Assembly: GCA_903813345.2 (NCBI GenBank)
Contig: CAIIXF020000010.1
Span: 27,428,425-27,492,424, forward strand
Reading direction: 5' to 3'
Length of the DNA stretch: 64,000 nucleotides
Source: Owenia fusiformis
Taxonomy: Eukaryota > Annelida > Polychaeta > Sabellida > Oweniidae
Positions 1 to 11,900 of this stretch are shown piece after piece. The first letter of the stretch is position 1; each line of letters begins with the position of its first letter. The position numbers and the translations under genes are program-made. Under the pieces are notes generated by a model, which ran no database searches, was not told the DNA's origin, and saw only the letters and a program-made list of their open reading frames with translations.

Positions 1-1
1 T

Positions 2-275
2 ATGACTGAAATCGGGAAGACAAAACTGATTTGACATTCACAAACAAAATTGCTTGTGACTGAAACTATTTACAAAAGTGTTCCAGAGATTCTAATCTAC
101 TTGCCTAAGGTCTTATTTGAAGATACATTAACTTGAGCAGGTAGAGGGGCATACAGAACACGGAAGAAAATGCTACGTTGAAAATTTTCAATTTGAGACA
201 CTTTTGGCTAAATAGTTATTATAAACAATTCTGAAAGAATATCACATAATTTTGTCTTCCCGACTTCAGTCATGA
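2..275. repeat. Palindromic MITE at the window edge
   Basis: The left end ATGACTGAAATCGGGAAGAC (2-21) is the inverse of the right end GTCTTCCCGACTTCAGTCAT (256-275) with one mismatch, and the match continues a few bases inward. The interior has no coding potential. The left flank lies outside the window, so a target duplication cannot be tested. Confidence 0.7.
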
Positions 276-1520
276 ACTACGTCAATTTCGCGTGTAGATG
301 TTGTCATTACCGGATGCCCAAACATGTCAGGAACACAAGATACTCGAATGATGTTGATTGGACATTACATCAGGATGGCAGAGAAATCGTAATTTTACTG
401 AGTGGCGGTTCACGAAAAAATAAGCAGCGTTATAAGCCACCTTAATAATATTAATTAACAGAGCATATAAACGTAATAGGTAGTTACTAAAACCAAGGAC
501 TTCCTTGCTAAAACTTAAGTAATTCACTCACAATGTGACTCCTGAATATACAGTACATTACATAGCGTGGAATAAGCAAGGAATGAAATATTTGAAACTT
601 ATATCTCAGTTCAACTAGAGCAAGCCACACACAGTTCAAGTTAATAGAGCATCCAATAAAGTTCTTGAATCAAAAGTGTTCAAGCAAGCTTATATGGTCC
701 AAGTCAATAGATAAGCCACAAAGAGTTCAAGTCAATAAAGCAAGCCATACAGAGTTCAAGTTAATATAACAAGTCACAAAGAGTTTTAGTAAATTTTCGT
801 TTTCATAAATAACGTTCATAATTTCAATACAATAATGAAATAAACTCGATTGTGAACTTCACATGTTTAACATTTTGATATCCCTTCCATCAGTATCCAC
901 CGGCTCATAGTAACACCACCCATCAATCTTCTTCGTAGTACTTTTCTGTGTTCGTGATGTCATATTTCCACCCTTGTGTTAGTCCAGTATTCAACCAAGA
1001 CAACCATGCTACGCATTTGGTATGTGTACACACTCCTATCTCACATGTATGACGAACAAATCTGACAAATATAAAATTGGATTGAATCATATAAAATTAA
1101 TTGATTGGCTTAATCAGTTGCTTATTGATAGATTGAGAGTTCCTTCCTACATAAACATTAATTTATTAACTCAGTGACATTTTATATAAGGTGTTTTCAG
1201 GCCTCAATTTTTCAGTATTTACACAAGTTTCGCAAATGACACATCTCTATCCGAACGTTACCAAATGGACTAATTTCTAGCTCTATGGAGCCTATAAAAG
1301 TCCAGAAATATCTTGAATGACTTCTAATGCCAATGAAAATATGCATAACCATTGGCGTACTCTTATTGCATTCGTGAACGTTCACTCATTATTTTGCTAA
1401 AGTTGATCTCAGCATCATGATGAAATCATTGGAGTCAGAATGCGACCACCTCCAACGGGCACTTCTTGCCCGAGTCCTTTGATGTTACGACGTTTGTTCA
1501 GGCACTGTAGATGAAATATA
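276..1520. other. Geneless stretch with a decayed short tandem repeat
   Basis: No convincing exon is visible. Between about 610 and 795 a degenerate unit of some 30-36 bp recurs, with the core GAGTTCAAGTCAATAAAGC seen in several imperfect copies. The remainder shows nothing recognisable. Confidence 0.5.
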
Positions 1521-4500
1521 GGGTGCACCCCAGTTGTCCGAAACCCAGTTGTCCGAAACCCAGTTCTCCGAAACCCAGTTGTCCGAAAAATTTAGTCATA
1601 ATTTACCAGATAAAGGGGGACGCACCTCAAGCCAGTTTCATGTCATGTATTTGGCAAAATCAATGGCATGGACGCATTCTGATGTATAGATCTCTCTCTC
1701 ACTTTGAATTGCATCCATTACACGGCGTTACCAGAATGACAGGAACGGGGGATTTATTTTACATTGTGATTCTAAAAAAGGTCATCAAAACACAATATAT
1801 ATTACGGAACAGTTGATCTTATCTTATTCAATATATTTTATATAGGCAAAATAAAATGAAACATTTTGAAACCGATAAAATAAGTTAACGCATAAAACTT
1901 TAAGAATAAACAGTAAGCCTACACATATTACGTTGTCAAAATGTTTCGTCGCATTTAATTTCTTAGTCTCTGTCTCCTCTTATCAAATCGTAAAATGTAA
2001 AAGAACAAAACATTCTAAACGTAATCACTTGGGATTAACTGGAAACGAAGACAGGCTGTCCTCGTATCAAATTGGATGTTCTCCCATTCGCAAGAAGTTT
2101 CATTTTCGCCATGTAGGCTTACTCACTTCATCTTTTTGAATTTAATCTCTATTTCCCGAACAGAGTACCTAAATGAAGAATAATTTTTGGTTTCAAAAGA
2201 TGTACACGTCAACTTTACTCAATAAATGCCCACTGGCTTGGGAAAACTATTTCCCTTTTATGAACGCCCATCACACATTGGAAAAATGTTGTTCCCTCTC
2301 AAAAAGCCCCATGGGGCATAAAGAAAATTGGTTTAAAAATTGTAGACCCCTATGTATGTTAATATGTAAACGCCACTTTGCAATGAAAATATCATAATTT
2401 AACTTTGTTTATAATTTGAAGATCTGTATCACCTGTATTTTCATCTTTCGACAGTTTTTATTAGGCTAAATACTAGCTTCACGATCACTTTTCATTTGAT
2501 ATTACATCCTAGCACTATGAATAACATTTATAAATTGCCCTGATGTAAATAAAATGAAAAAAGTATTATTTATCAACAGAAATTTAAAATTCACCGGGCG
2601 GCTGCCGTGGGAAATGTGACTGCAAAAGTATGAGATCGCAGAATTTCTACGGCGAGCGTGGAAAAGCTATTGGCCGCAGAAATGATAGACCGCACGGTGG
2701 CCGTTGGAAATGTGACTGGGGTGTAATTCCAATAATTGGGGACACATATGCAATCCACGTTATTCTTCAGGAACAGAAAATGCAACCAATGATAAAATAA
2801 AAAATTGCATTTTGAATCCGACTGAGTCCTATTGATCCTCATAAATTACCCCCTACTCATACCAAGTTAAAATGTGCCCATCGTGCGCCTAATGCTAATG
2901 GCGCTGTCACACTTGTCGTGTCCCGTCCCGTCTCTCAACGTACAAAGCATTCAGGCCAAAATTTAAGGAATAAGCTATAGTGAGCTGTTTCAGAACGCCG
3001 TCTGAAACGCGTTCTGATTCTGAACCCACTGTATTCATTGGACGGTGGGAGGTCGTCCATGCTTACACTTTCCGTATCTGACCCTATTATCACACCAAAC
3101 TAGTTCTCACTACGCTCTCGAGAACGGGCTTAAACTGTATGGACGGATTGGAAGTACTTAGAACCGTTTGGGGTCTACTTGCCTACCCGAAAGGGTAGTT
3201 CCAAAATTTCCACGTGGTCATCACTTTCTGCAATCACGCGGTCTTCGACCGTTAATTGGAATTTTTGACCTACCAGATGCTTGAAAATCAAGGATTGCGA
3301 GTCTGATACTGCACCTTTTTTCTTCCATTATACCATTAAAAGCAAAACAAAATTGCACTTCTGTCAGTGCATTACTTTATTGTAAAGAGTCTCTCGTTCT
3401 AGCAGCGTTTTGGTCCGCACTCCCCAGCTGTTAGAAGGCCTTCTTACAGCTGGGAACCAAAATTACGCTGGAAGTAGGAACTCTGTTTAAGATAATAACG
3501 TACCATCAGAAAGAGATTTTTGTCATGCTTTGAATGGAACAAGTTTGAAGAAAAACGGTGCAGTATGAGACCGGCGTAATCCTTGATTTTCAAATATCCG
3601 GTACGTCAAAAATTCAAATTAACGGTCGAAGTTAGGACCGCGTGGCAATTATATCGAGTGACAATGTACTAACGACGAACAGGACGTGGGGCAAAGGTTG
3701 AACTGTCTCAGAATGTATAGGGAACGAGGTAGAAATAAAGAATTCATATGAACGAGTCATGCAAGATACTAAAGAGATACAAATGCATTTTGATACTCAG
3801 TTTTTGGGCAATTAAAACTCCCTGTCTGCATTGAGTAGTTATTTATTGTCCGGTGTATAATTTTTAAACATTATCCTAATTTTTCACAAAACTTTTTTTG
3901 ATTCTGCAATAGTTAATGGTTGACATCTATGGCACACTAAAAACGATTTTTTTTTATGCAGGGTACGTACATGATACAAATCAAATCTTGGCTCTACTAC
4001 AAACTATTACACACTTACTTCAACAGTTCAATATATCGCAAAACACAGTTTTGATTTTGAACAATATCACCAATGGGAGAAATTCTTAAATCTAAATGTT
4101 TGGAAAGGAATACGTTTCTACTAAAACATACAAACCTCTAATATTATGATGAAAAAAGGATAGACATCTGATATGTATATATGCCACATATATAAGCTTA
4201 AGTTATACGAAATGAGCATATTTTATTGATTTATCGAAAATTTGGACGAAATCTTAACAGTGGGTGGTACTGAACAACCAAAATCTTCTTTTTAGATATT
4301 TTTCAGGGTAGAAATAATATCAATTGATATTGGAAAACATAATTAACCATATTTTATTGAGAAAAGGGAATGAAAAAAATCATCAAATGAATATAATTGT
4401 CACGGACGTCCATACGTTATTCTAATGAGATAGATGTTCCTTTCGCCAGAATATTCTCTTCGACTGTGATAATTGTCTAAAATGTTGGCGGCAGTCTTGA

Positions 4501-4841
4501 ATTTTCACCAAGAAGGAGTGCGATTCGTGCTGGACAATGCGGTTCAAAATTTGTAGAATGTCCATATAAGTCTATGTGCCGAGAATCTAGTAAGAATATA
4601 TATATGATCGTGAACTTTCGGACCCATTATTGACCGGGCTAACCGATGTCAACGTGATACCAATGTTATGCTGTCCTGATTCGCGAGGTTGCGACAAGAT
4701 TCGTTACTAAGAAATTTAATTTTTTAATTTTCGGAGAACTGGGTTTCGGAGAACTGGGTTTCGGAAAAATGGGTTTCGGAAAACTGGGTTTCGGACAACT
4801 GGGTTTCGGACAACTGGGTTTCGGACAACTGGGTTGACCCC
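1521..4841. mobile_element. 3.3-kb TIR element with iterated ends and 8-bp target duplication
   Basis: The ends are inverted: GGGTGCACCCCAGTTGTCC on the left and, read from the right, GGGGTCAACCCAGTTGTCC. Inside each end a 15-bp unit (CAGTTGTCCGAAACC) is repeated, four times on the left (1531-1590) and about seven times on the right (4733-4835). The octamer GAAATATA flanks the element exactly on both sides (1513-1520 and 4842-4849). The interior contains no long reading frame, so it is non-autonomous. An 8-bp duplication is known for hAT, P, Merlin and Zisupton families; the GGG terminus does not settle which. Confidence 0.75.
3190..3690. repeat. Nested hairpin centred near 3441
   Basis: Sequence from about 3205 to 3310 reappears inverted at about 3555-3660. 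The inner arms CCAGCTGTTAGAAGG and CCTTCTTACAGCTGG meet near 3441. It lies inside the 3.3-kb element and could be a later insertion or part of its internal structure. Confidence 0.55.
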
Positions 4842-4849
4842 GAAATATA

Positions 4850-6209
4850 TAGGTGACATCTATATTACAGTGTCTTATTTAAAGGCATAGAGTTTCACCG
4901 AGAGTTGTTGGAAGCAATCTTTCCAAAAAACATCCCCTATGGGCTACTTACAATTCTGATTTATTATCTGAATAGAAGTGCCATTCCAAACATGGAAATG
5001 TGCCTTGGTACTTAAACCAACTTTTCTCCCTTACTTAATAGACACAGTGATAGAGTTACTGTTTTACCTTTTCAGATATTAATGATAATTCCTTATTAAT
5101 TTAATTGTGTTGGATGGCCAAACCGCCAAATCATTAATTTCAAGAATGTCCTTCATAACTGGCAGAATTATTCCATGTTTGGTATTTTCATATGGTGGTG
5201 GTACTAAAACAAGCTCTTCACCAACAAATAGAGATACCAGGTGATCTTTTCGGATATTTATGATAATTATTTAAATTGCAAACAAGAGCATTCCTCCACC
5301 ACTCACAAAGCAATTTCGTGTTTGTCTTGGGAACTGCCGGTGTAAAAGGGTAGGAGGTCCTATCAAATTATGGTCCTACTCTCCATTGATTTATATGGTG
5401 ACCTAAATACAACTCTTTCCCTCATTATCTTATACGCAATCAGGGCCAGTAAGGGCCGTTAAGAAAGGGGACCATAATCCCTGGGGGACCATCATTTCTT
5501 TCACACCGGGACACCTGCTATGAACTAGTGAAAATACATTCCACGATATTCTGGCATTGGCATACGCAGTTTCTTTTGCATATTCCAATCGAACGTTTCC
5601 TATCGTCGCATGTTGATCTTACTACATAGACCCTGCAAGGGAATATCGTAACCGATAATCGTATATAATGACATACATCTGGTAATGAAGTTACAGTACT
5701 TACATGTACCCTGACCCTGTTACATGTGTTAAGCTGAGGTATTTTTCAAAAGTTATCAATGGAAGGCATCAGTTACTCTCAAACTATATTCATTCATACT
5801 TAAGTGCAACAAATAAACAAATACAGTAAACATCTGCAAACACTCAAAAGTTGACCGAATTTTATCACGGTTTATTATATTCAGTGTACACACACGACAA
5901 CCGCATCTATTACCTTCAGACTTAAAGTCAGCACCTCAGAGGACGTTTTACTAAGTGAACTAAATTAGTACCAGTAGAAGAACAAGTAAGGTATTCATGA
6001 AGAACTAAAATTGCACATGAAAAATAATTTTGATGACAATACTTGCATGCATACCCTTTGGATTAGTTCCACTTCGCTTCTTAAAAGAGAGCTTCGCCGT
6101 CAGTAGTTTTGACAAAACGCTACGCCCAGGATAGTAAAGTATATGCACAGTGATTTTGCTTATTAAAAGATACATCTGTATAGCCTATGTTCCATTCCAT
6201 TCATTTCAG
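4850..6209. other. Geneless stretch with a small palindromic repeat
   Basis: No exon is evident. Sequences around 5335-5390 (CCGGTGTAAAAGGG onward) and 5460-5512 (ending CTTTCACACCGG) are imperfect inverted copies, suggesting a 180-bp decayed MITE. Phrases around 5070 and 5255 containing TTTTCRGATATT suggest an old duplication. A 5' noncoding exon of the next gene may begin upstream of 6210, but I cannot place it. Confidence 0.4.
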
Positions 6210-6257
6210 GTCAACAGGAATCTCTTAACAGTTGCAATAAAAACTTGAAGAATCAAG

Positions 6258-7223
6258 ATGCTGTTTGCAGTAGGTGCTTCGTTCGTCTTCACTTTCATTC
6301 TTGGTAGCTTGTGGTACTCTCCCCTGTTGTTTGGACGTACCTGGGCTAGGTTAGCCTACCCAAACACACGCATGGAAGATCTGGGTAAAGGAGGATCATT
6401 CGTGTACCCAATGGTGGTTAGCAATGTTGGACATTTGTTGATGTGTGCCTTCCTTAACATGCTTCTCAGGTTTGTAAATGTTGTAAGAAACACCTACATC
6501 TTTATAAAAATTCTAATATTTATTCACTAAAAGTCCGGAAAATAAGTTAACATATAAATGAATCAGAAGGGATTGAAAACATGTTGGGGCCAGCGGTTTC
6601 TTTACAATCTTAATTTATCTGTGTGCTGGCATTAATTGCATATTTTCATATTTTATATCATATATTATTATAAATTGTATGTTTTCATGTTCAACTCATA
6701 AAATTGTGCACCTTTATGGTTTTTCCAATTTTTGGTAATGCACTGATATACCCCTATGGGTATCTAGTGTGTAAATGTAACATTTGATAATAATTATATT
6801 ACATGAATAAAAAGAATTAAATTATAATAAATATAAAGTTATTAAGATGCTATTAAAATGATGTGATTAGTTGTATTTTTACATTATGAAGTTTTCTATT
6901 ATCGTGGACACCTTCAATTTGCTCCTATGCATCATCTATAAAATTATGAAATAATTTGAATGACACTTTGTTTATTGTGCCACATACTCATTCACGAAAA
7001 GGGAAAATAACCTACTAATGATTTATTTTCTAGGAATTATATCCATGCGAGCAGCATCCAAGAGGCCACCCAGAGCTCACTTCTTGTTGCTGTGATAGTC
7101 GTATCTCCCCAGGTCGCCCACACAGCCTTCCAGAAGAAACCATGGCTCCTTTACCTCATAGATCAGAGCTACGATGCCACGGTCATTGTGGCCTGCAGTG
7201 TAATCATGACATGGCTTGGCTAG
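6258..7223 (+). CDS. DUF1761 family membrane protein, two coding exons
   Basis: Coding exons are 6258-6469 and 7034-7223 with GT-AG junctions; the codon AG|G spans the intron. The product is 133 residues, the usual size for DUF1761. It opens with a hydrophobic helix followed by GSLWYSPLLFGRTWARL, the family's signature (a helix, then WYS-P-FG--W), and continues with further hydrophobic segments (SSLLVAVIVVS, TVIVACSVIMTWLG) ending at TAG. The family is small, multi-pass and functionally uncharacterised. An acceptor at 6208-6209 (TTTCAG) suggests a 5' untranslated exon starting at 6210, and AATAAA occurs at 7488 and 7708. The start chosen is the first ATG after that acceptor. The family call rests on motif memory. 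Confidence 0.82.
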
Positions 7224-7309
7224 AAAATGACGTTATATTGTCTGATAGACTAGTCTGTGCTCAAAGTGACCCACACAACCGATGAGAGTTGGAAACTACA
7301 TTACCATAT

Positions 7310-7610
7310 TATGCCTAGGTCACATTTGCTCGATTCAGTTTGGTATGTGTATGTCCACACTACTATACCTAACACCTAGAAATGCATAAGATACTTTGTT
7401 TGTCTAATTGAATTGTTTAATATATTTTTGAAAGTGCCTTACTAGCATCTAATTTTCAACCGATAAACCATTCATAAGGAACAGACAAATAAAAACAAAT
7501 ACATAATCATTACTAATAAGCCAAATGGGTTGCTCATGAACACCTAATGCAAGGTATAGTAGTGTGATGTTAGACCTGGATTTTTTTCGAAGAGGCATAC
7601 CGGACATTGG
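7310..7610. repeat. Decayed palindromic repeat downstream of the DUF1761 gene
   Basis: CACACTACTATACCT (about 7352) is inverted as AGGTATAGTAGTGTG (about 7552), and outer bases near GGTATG/CATACC also pair. Its start, CTAGGTCACATTTGCTCGAT, resembles the end of the small palindromic MITE in MEK intron 5 (40996-41130), so the two may be related. Confidence 0.45.
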
Positions 7611-7713
7611 ATGTTACAATAACCATAACTAGCAGTGTGTGATGAAATACTTTAGCTTGCATAAATATGTAAACGAAACAGCATTTTACTTGCTTTTTGT
7701 GTTAGTCAATAAA

Positions 7714-8996
7714 CAGCCTGTGATTTTAATCAGGGCTTTGCTATGCACAGGAGTATTGTCACATAAATAGTGAATATTCTTTTTATTTAGAGGTCAAGAA
7801 AATTCAACATTAATCCGTTAAAAACACCCCTAAACCATCGGATTTGTAAGCGCTACATAGCAGGAGATCCCAATGTTACAAGACTGAGGCCCAACCAACA
7901 TATCCAGAATTGACAATACACATACATTATTATACATGGGCATAGCCAGGAGGGGGGGGGGGGGCGACCCATTTGGCAACCAATTCAAATTGCAAAAATT
8001 TGCCAATTCAAAGACAAGACATTAACATGACAAAATGTCACCACCTACAGGTGTAGTTGCCAAAATTATGAGTTCAATTCTAAGTCAGTTTTGAATTTCT
8101 AGTGTGTTCTGAGATTTTGTAGACGATTTTTTAAAAAATTGGTCAATTTGAAGCAAGTTGAAAAAACTTTTGACCTTGAGATAAGACATACACCCACTAG
8201 GGTGTCATTATCACTGATATGTATATATGTTTATATGATTTTAATAAATAAATAAAAAAAATAAAAAATTGAAAATCTCTGAAGTCAGATTTGAACTTCT
8301 GACAACTTGAAGATGATTTTGAAAAAATTGGAATCGGTCTAAGCAGTATTTGTTAAGTAATTGTTGGAAGTTCTAAGAATTTGTTGACACCAACCACAGG
8401 CACAAAAAATGGTGTATCATGGTTCAAATGTTGAAGATCTGATTTGTCCAATAAATTGGACCATTTGGTGTTAAAATTCACAATTAGATAGCATTGAGTA
8501 AGTAGTAGTAGAGCTTACTCTTCATTTGTATAAATTGTGAAGGTAATAAAGCATTACTTTGGGTCCAAGTGCTTGACTTTAAATCTCCGGCAATTTTCCA
8601 ATTTGCTCAATTCACCAAATTAAGTGGACTAACAGTATCTAATTGCTTGTGATGTAGGCAACAACTTGGGGATATTACTTTTCACTGGGTGAATCAACCT
8701 ATAGGAAAGGAGCAGACACAAGGAGTTGACAAGAAACTATGCCAATAGAAGTCCATGTCTTCAAATTGCAATGGTTTGGTCAGCATAAATTCTCAACTCC
8801 TAATTGTGTTGTCCTTTTGGTAGTCGAGAGGGACGATGGTAGCTGTTTCAATCTAGATTCTTTGTGCAGCTAAGTCTGCAAGCTATTCCATGAATGCAAT
8901 TTCACTTATATTGAGCCTTCAACTTTAAACTTCACTGACAAAACACAATTATTTCCATTCACAGCTTTTTTAATGTCATTTTTTAATTTATACAGA
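7714..8996. other. Intergenic stretch between convergent genes
   Basis: Contains a G-run (7951-7966) preceded by GGCATAGCCAGGA. Nothing coding is visible. On the minus strand, ATTAAA-like signals just below 8997 (about 8975-8990) could terminate the RPS6 transcript with a very short 3' UTR. Confidence 0.4.
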
Positions 8997-11900
8997 TTAT
9001 TTTGACTGTGAGTCCCCACGACTTTTTGAGTGAGACGCAGATCGTCTTCGCTCCATTTTACGTTCTTTAGCCTCCTTCATTCTTTGTGCTAGAAGTTTGG
9101 CGTAATCTGCAGCATCCTCACGTTTCTTGGTGGAACGTCTCTTCTTGAGGGCTAGCTTGTGGCGCTTGCGTTGAAGAACAACTGGGGTGACCAACCGTTG
9201 GATCTTTGGGGCTTTAGATTTGCCACCTTTCTTGCCTGCAAGCACAGAAATCAAATCATAAATACAAGATTTACGTACTGTATTTAATTCATTCTTCCTC
9301 AAGTTCACTACACTGTTTTTAATTTTTGTAATGAAATGGCTGGTTTAAGATTATATATTCACATTAATAATAGTTTGATAAAAGTAAGAGGTATATATAT
9401 TAAAGAACCCTAATTTACATGTCCGTACAGATAGAGAACACCAACGAGACAAAATAGCAATGAACTAGATAATTGTTATTTTGGAACAGCATTTGGTCAT
9501 TAAAAGGATAACAAAGTATATCCACAAAGTACAACTGTATCACACAATTTTCTACATTGTAATATTGAATTTAAAAATGGCACTATTCTATTTCACGTGT
9601 TACATATTTTGTGAAAATGTGATATTTTGACAACAAAAATCCAGATTTCTCCAACTGGGGTAAAAGTAGGAAAAAGGACCCCCATAAAACTGATCTGAGC
9701 ATTAGTTTAGAAAACAGGCATGTGCTGGGAAAATTCTATTTATATCAGAATTTGAAGTGTCAGTGTTAAAAATTCATTTAATTTGAAAATGGACCAGTGA
9801 ACCAATTACATCAAAACAGCATTAAAGTGCCGTGGTACTTAACAAAAAATGACAAAACAGGAAGTGACAAAAACATGCTTCGTTCTTAGACATTTTTTGA
9901 AAAAGATAACAGAGTTCTGTTTTGACCTCCAGTCAATTACAATGACTTAGCTATAATTCAGTCACATTTTCAGAGGGCTGAAAAAGTTATTTCATCATGT
10001 TTAGGGTCATTCTGACCATGTACATTGTGATCCTGGTCATGTAAATGATATGTGGAACTAGTTAAGCAGAAGAATGTAGAGCTGGCATCGAATAGGATTT
10101 TAATGTCGACATGTCGGAGCTCATGATCGACGACGATATCGACATTGTCGGGTCCAATGATATTCGAAAAATGAAAAAAAATTTGAAGAAAATCCGTCTG
10201 AATTTTAGATTTTCTAGGCTTGCAATACAATGCACAATAGTCATCCTCAGTTGTATGTATTATATTTAACTTACAGGTAAACCATGTTCAAGTATCAGAC
10301 TTTGACGAAAAAGCAATAAATAGACATAAAACTACGATTTCTGTTGTTATTTCCGGGCAGCCATTGAAAATAAATCTCAAGGGTAAATCTCGAGGGGCCC
10401 CGAGACCTAATTCGAGAGCAGGAAGTCGATCAAAACAAAAAAGAAAATTTGAAAATGTAGGCGGTAAAACTTCACTAAAATACACCATACAGCAGGTAGT
10501 AACAAAGATTTTAATTCATAGGGAAATAGCTTATTATGTTGTGAGTTCCGACTGTCGATCAAGAGGCGTTGTGTCGACAAGGGTGTCGCAGAGAGCATTC
10601 GACTGACAATCGACCATTCCGACATTTGATGCCAGCTCTAGAAGAATGTTAACTTTGTTCAAAAAATTTTGAACAAAGATAACAGATGTTTTGTTATCTC
10701 CTGTACCATGGCACCTTAAACTATGGAACTCATAATTTCCTTATATGGGAAGGCAAATAATTTTGGTTTTTGAAGGCCCTTTTGAATTCCAAAATCAAGA
10801 TGATGATAATGATATCTATGTACATATATGTAAATCCTTGTCTCAGATAAGTTAAGCTTCATGTTTTTTCAGAGAGATTCCCAACTTATGATCATCATTG
10901 ACAGGATTTATAAAACAATACAGGATTTGCCTAGATGTAGACAATTTTTAGGTAAACTAATTGCGGTTTTATTACAGCAAATTCACATACCTTCCTTCTC
11001 AGGGAGAGGTCTCCTCACGACATATTGCCTGACATCATCTTCTTTGCTCAAGTTGAAGAGTTTGCGGATCTTGCTGGCACGCTTGGGTCCCAACCTCCTT
11101 GGTACAGTGGAGTCTGTTAGTCCAGCAATTTCTTGCTCACCTATCATAGAGCAAACAATATATAGTTACTACTAATTATTGCGTCATTACTTTTCAAGCT
11201 ACCTTAACAAAATGGCAATAAGAAATCTTTCAGTTGATTGAAACTTTTTTGTGCAAATTCTTATTAACATTATAATCCTGTTGTCTCAGATAAGCTAAGC
11301 TTCAAGATTTTTCAGAGAGATTCCCAACTTATGATCATCATAGACAGGATTTGAAATAAGGTCAAACAATAGCCCACTATACTAACTACAATAAAGTACA
11401 TTACTATCAAGTATAAAGGAACATGTAATTTGGGTATTATCACGTACCATTATTTGACAATGTCATACCCCTAATATCAATAAGATCCAAGGATTATTAA
11501 AACATTAATTAACTTTGAAAACTGGTAGCATACCTTTCTTTACGATGACTAAATTCAGCACACTGAGGTTAGCATCAACAATGCACCCACGTACACTTCT
11601 ACGACGACGGTCACCAGTACGACGTGGTCTGAAGCAGGAGTGTCCCTTTGAGAGGAGAAGGCGGACACGGCCAGGCACAAGGACACCTTGTTTCATGGCG
11701 AATCCCTGTTTGTCGTTACCTCCGGAAATACGTACAATGTATCCCTGAAAAATGTTAATTTATATACAGTACTAAAATACTCAGGAATTTATTGACTGCT
11801 TTTTCAGCTATACATGCTCCAAATTACCAAATCATAACCAATGGTTGGACATAATTTTAGTAAGTGGTGGGACTCACACCCAGAACCCAACTTGAGTCGG

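Noticed and set aside
1511-2397. Three consecutive plus-strand open frames near the left end
   Set aside because: The first is a translation of the 15-bp end repeat of the 3.3-kb element (SCPKP units). The others have no splice context or recognisable composition.
10861-11748. Plus-strand frames opposite RPS6 exons
   Set aside because: They are antisense shadows of RPS6 exons 3 and 4.
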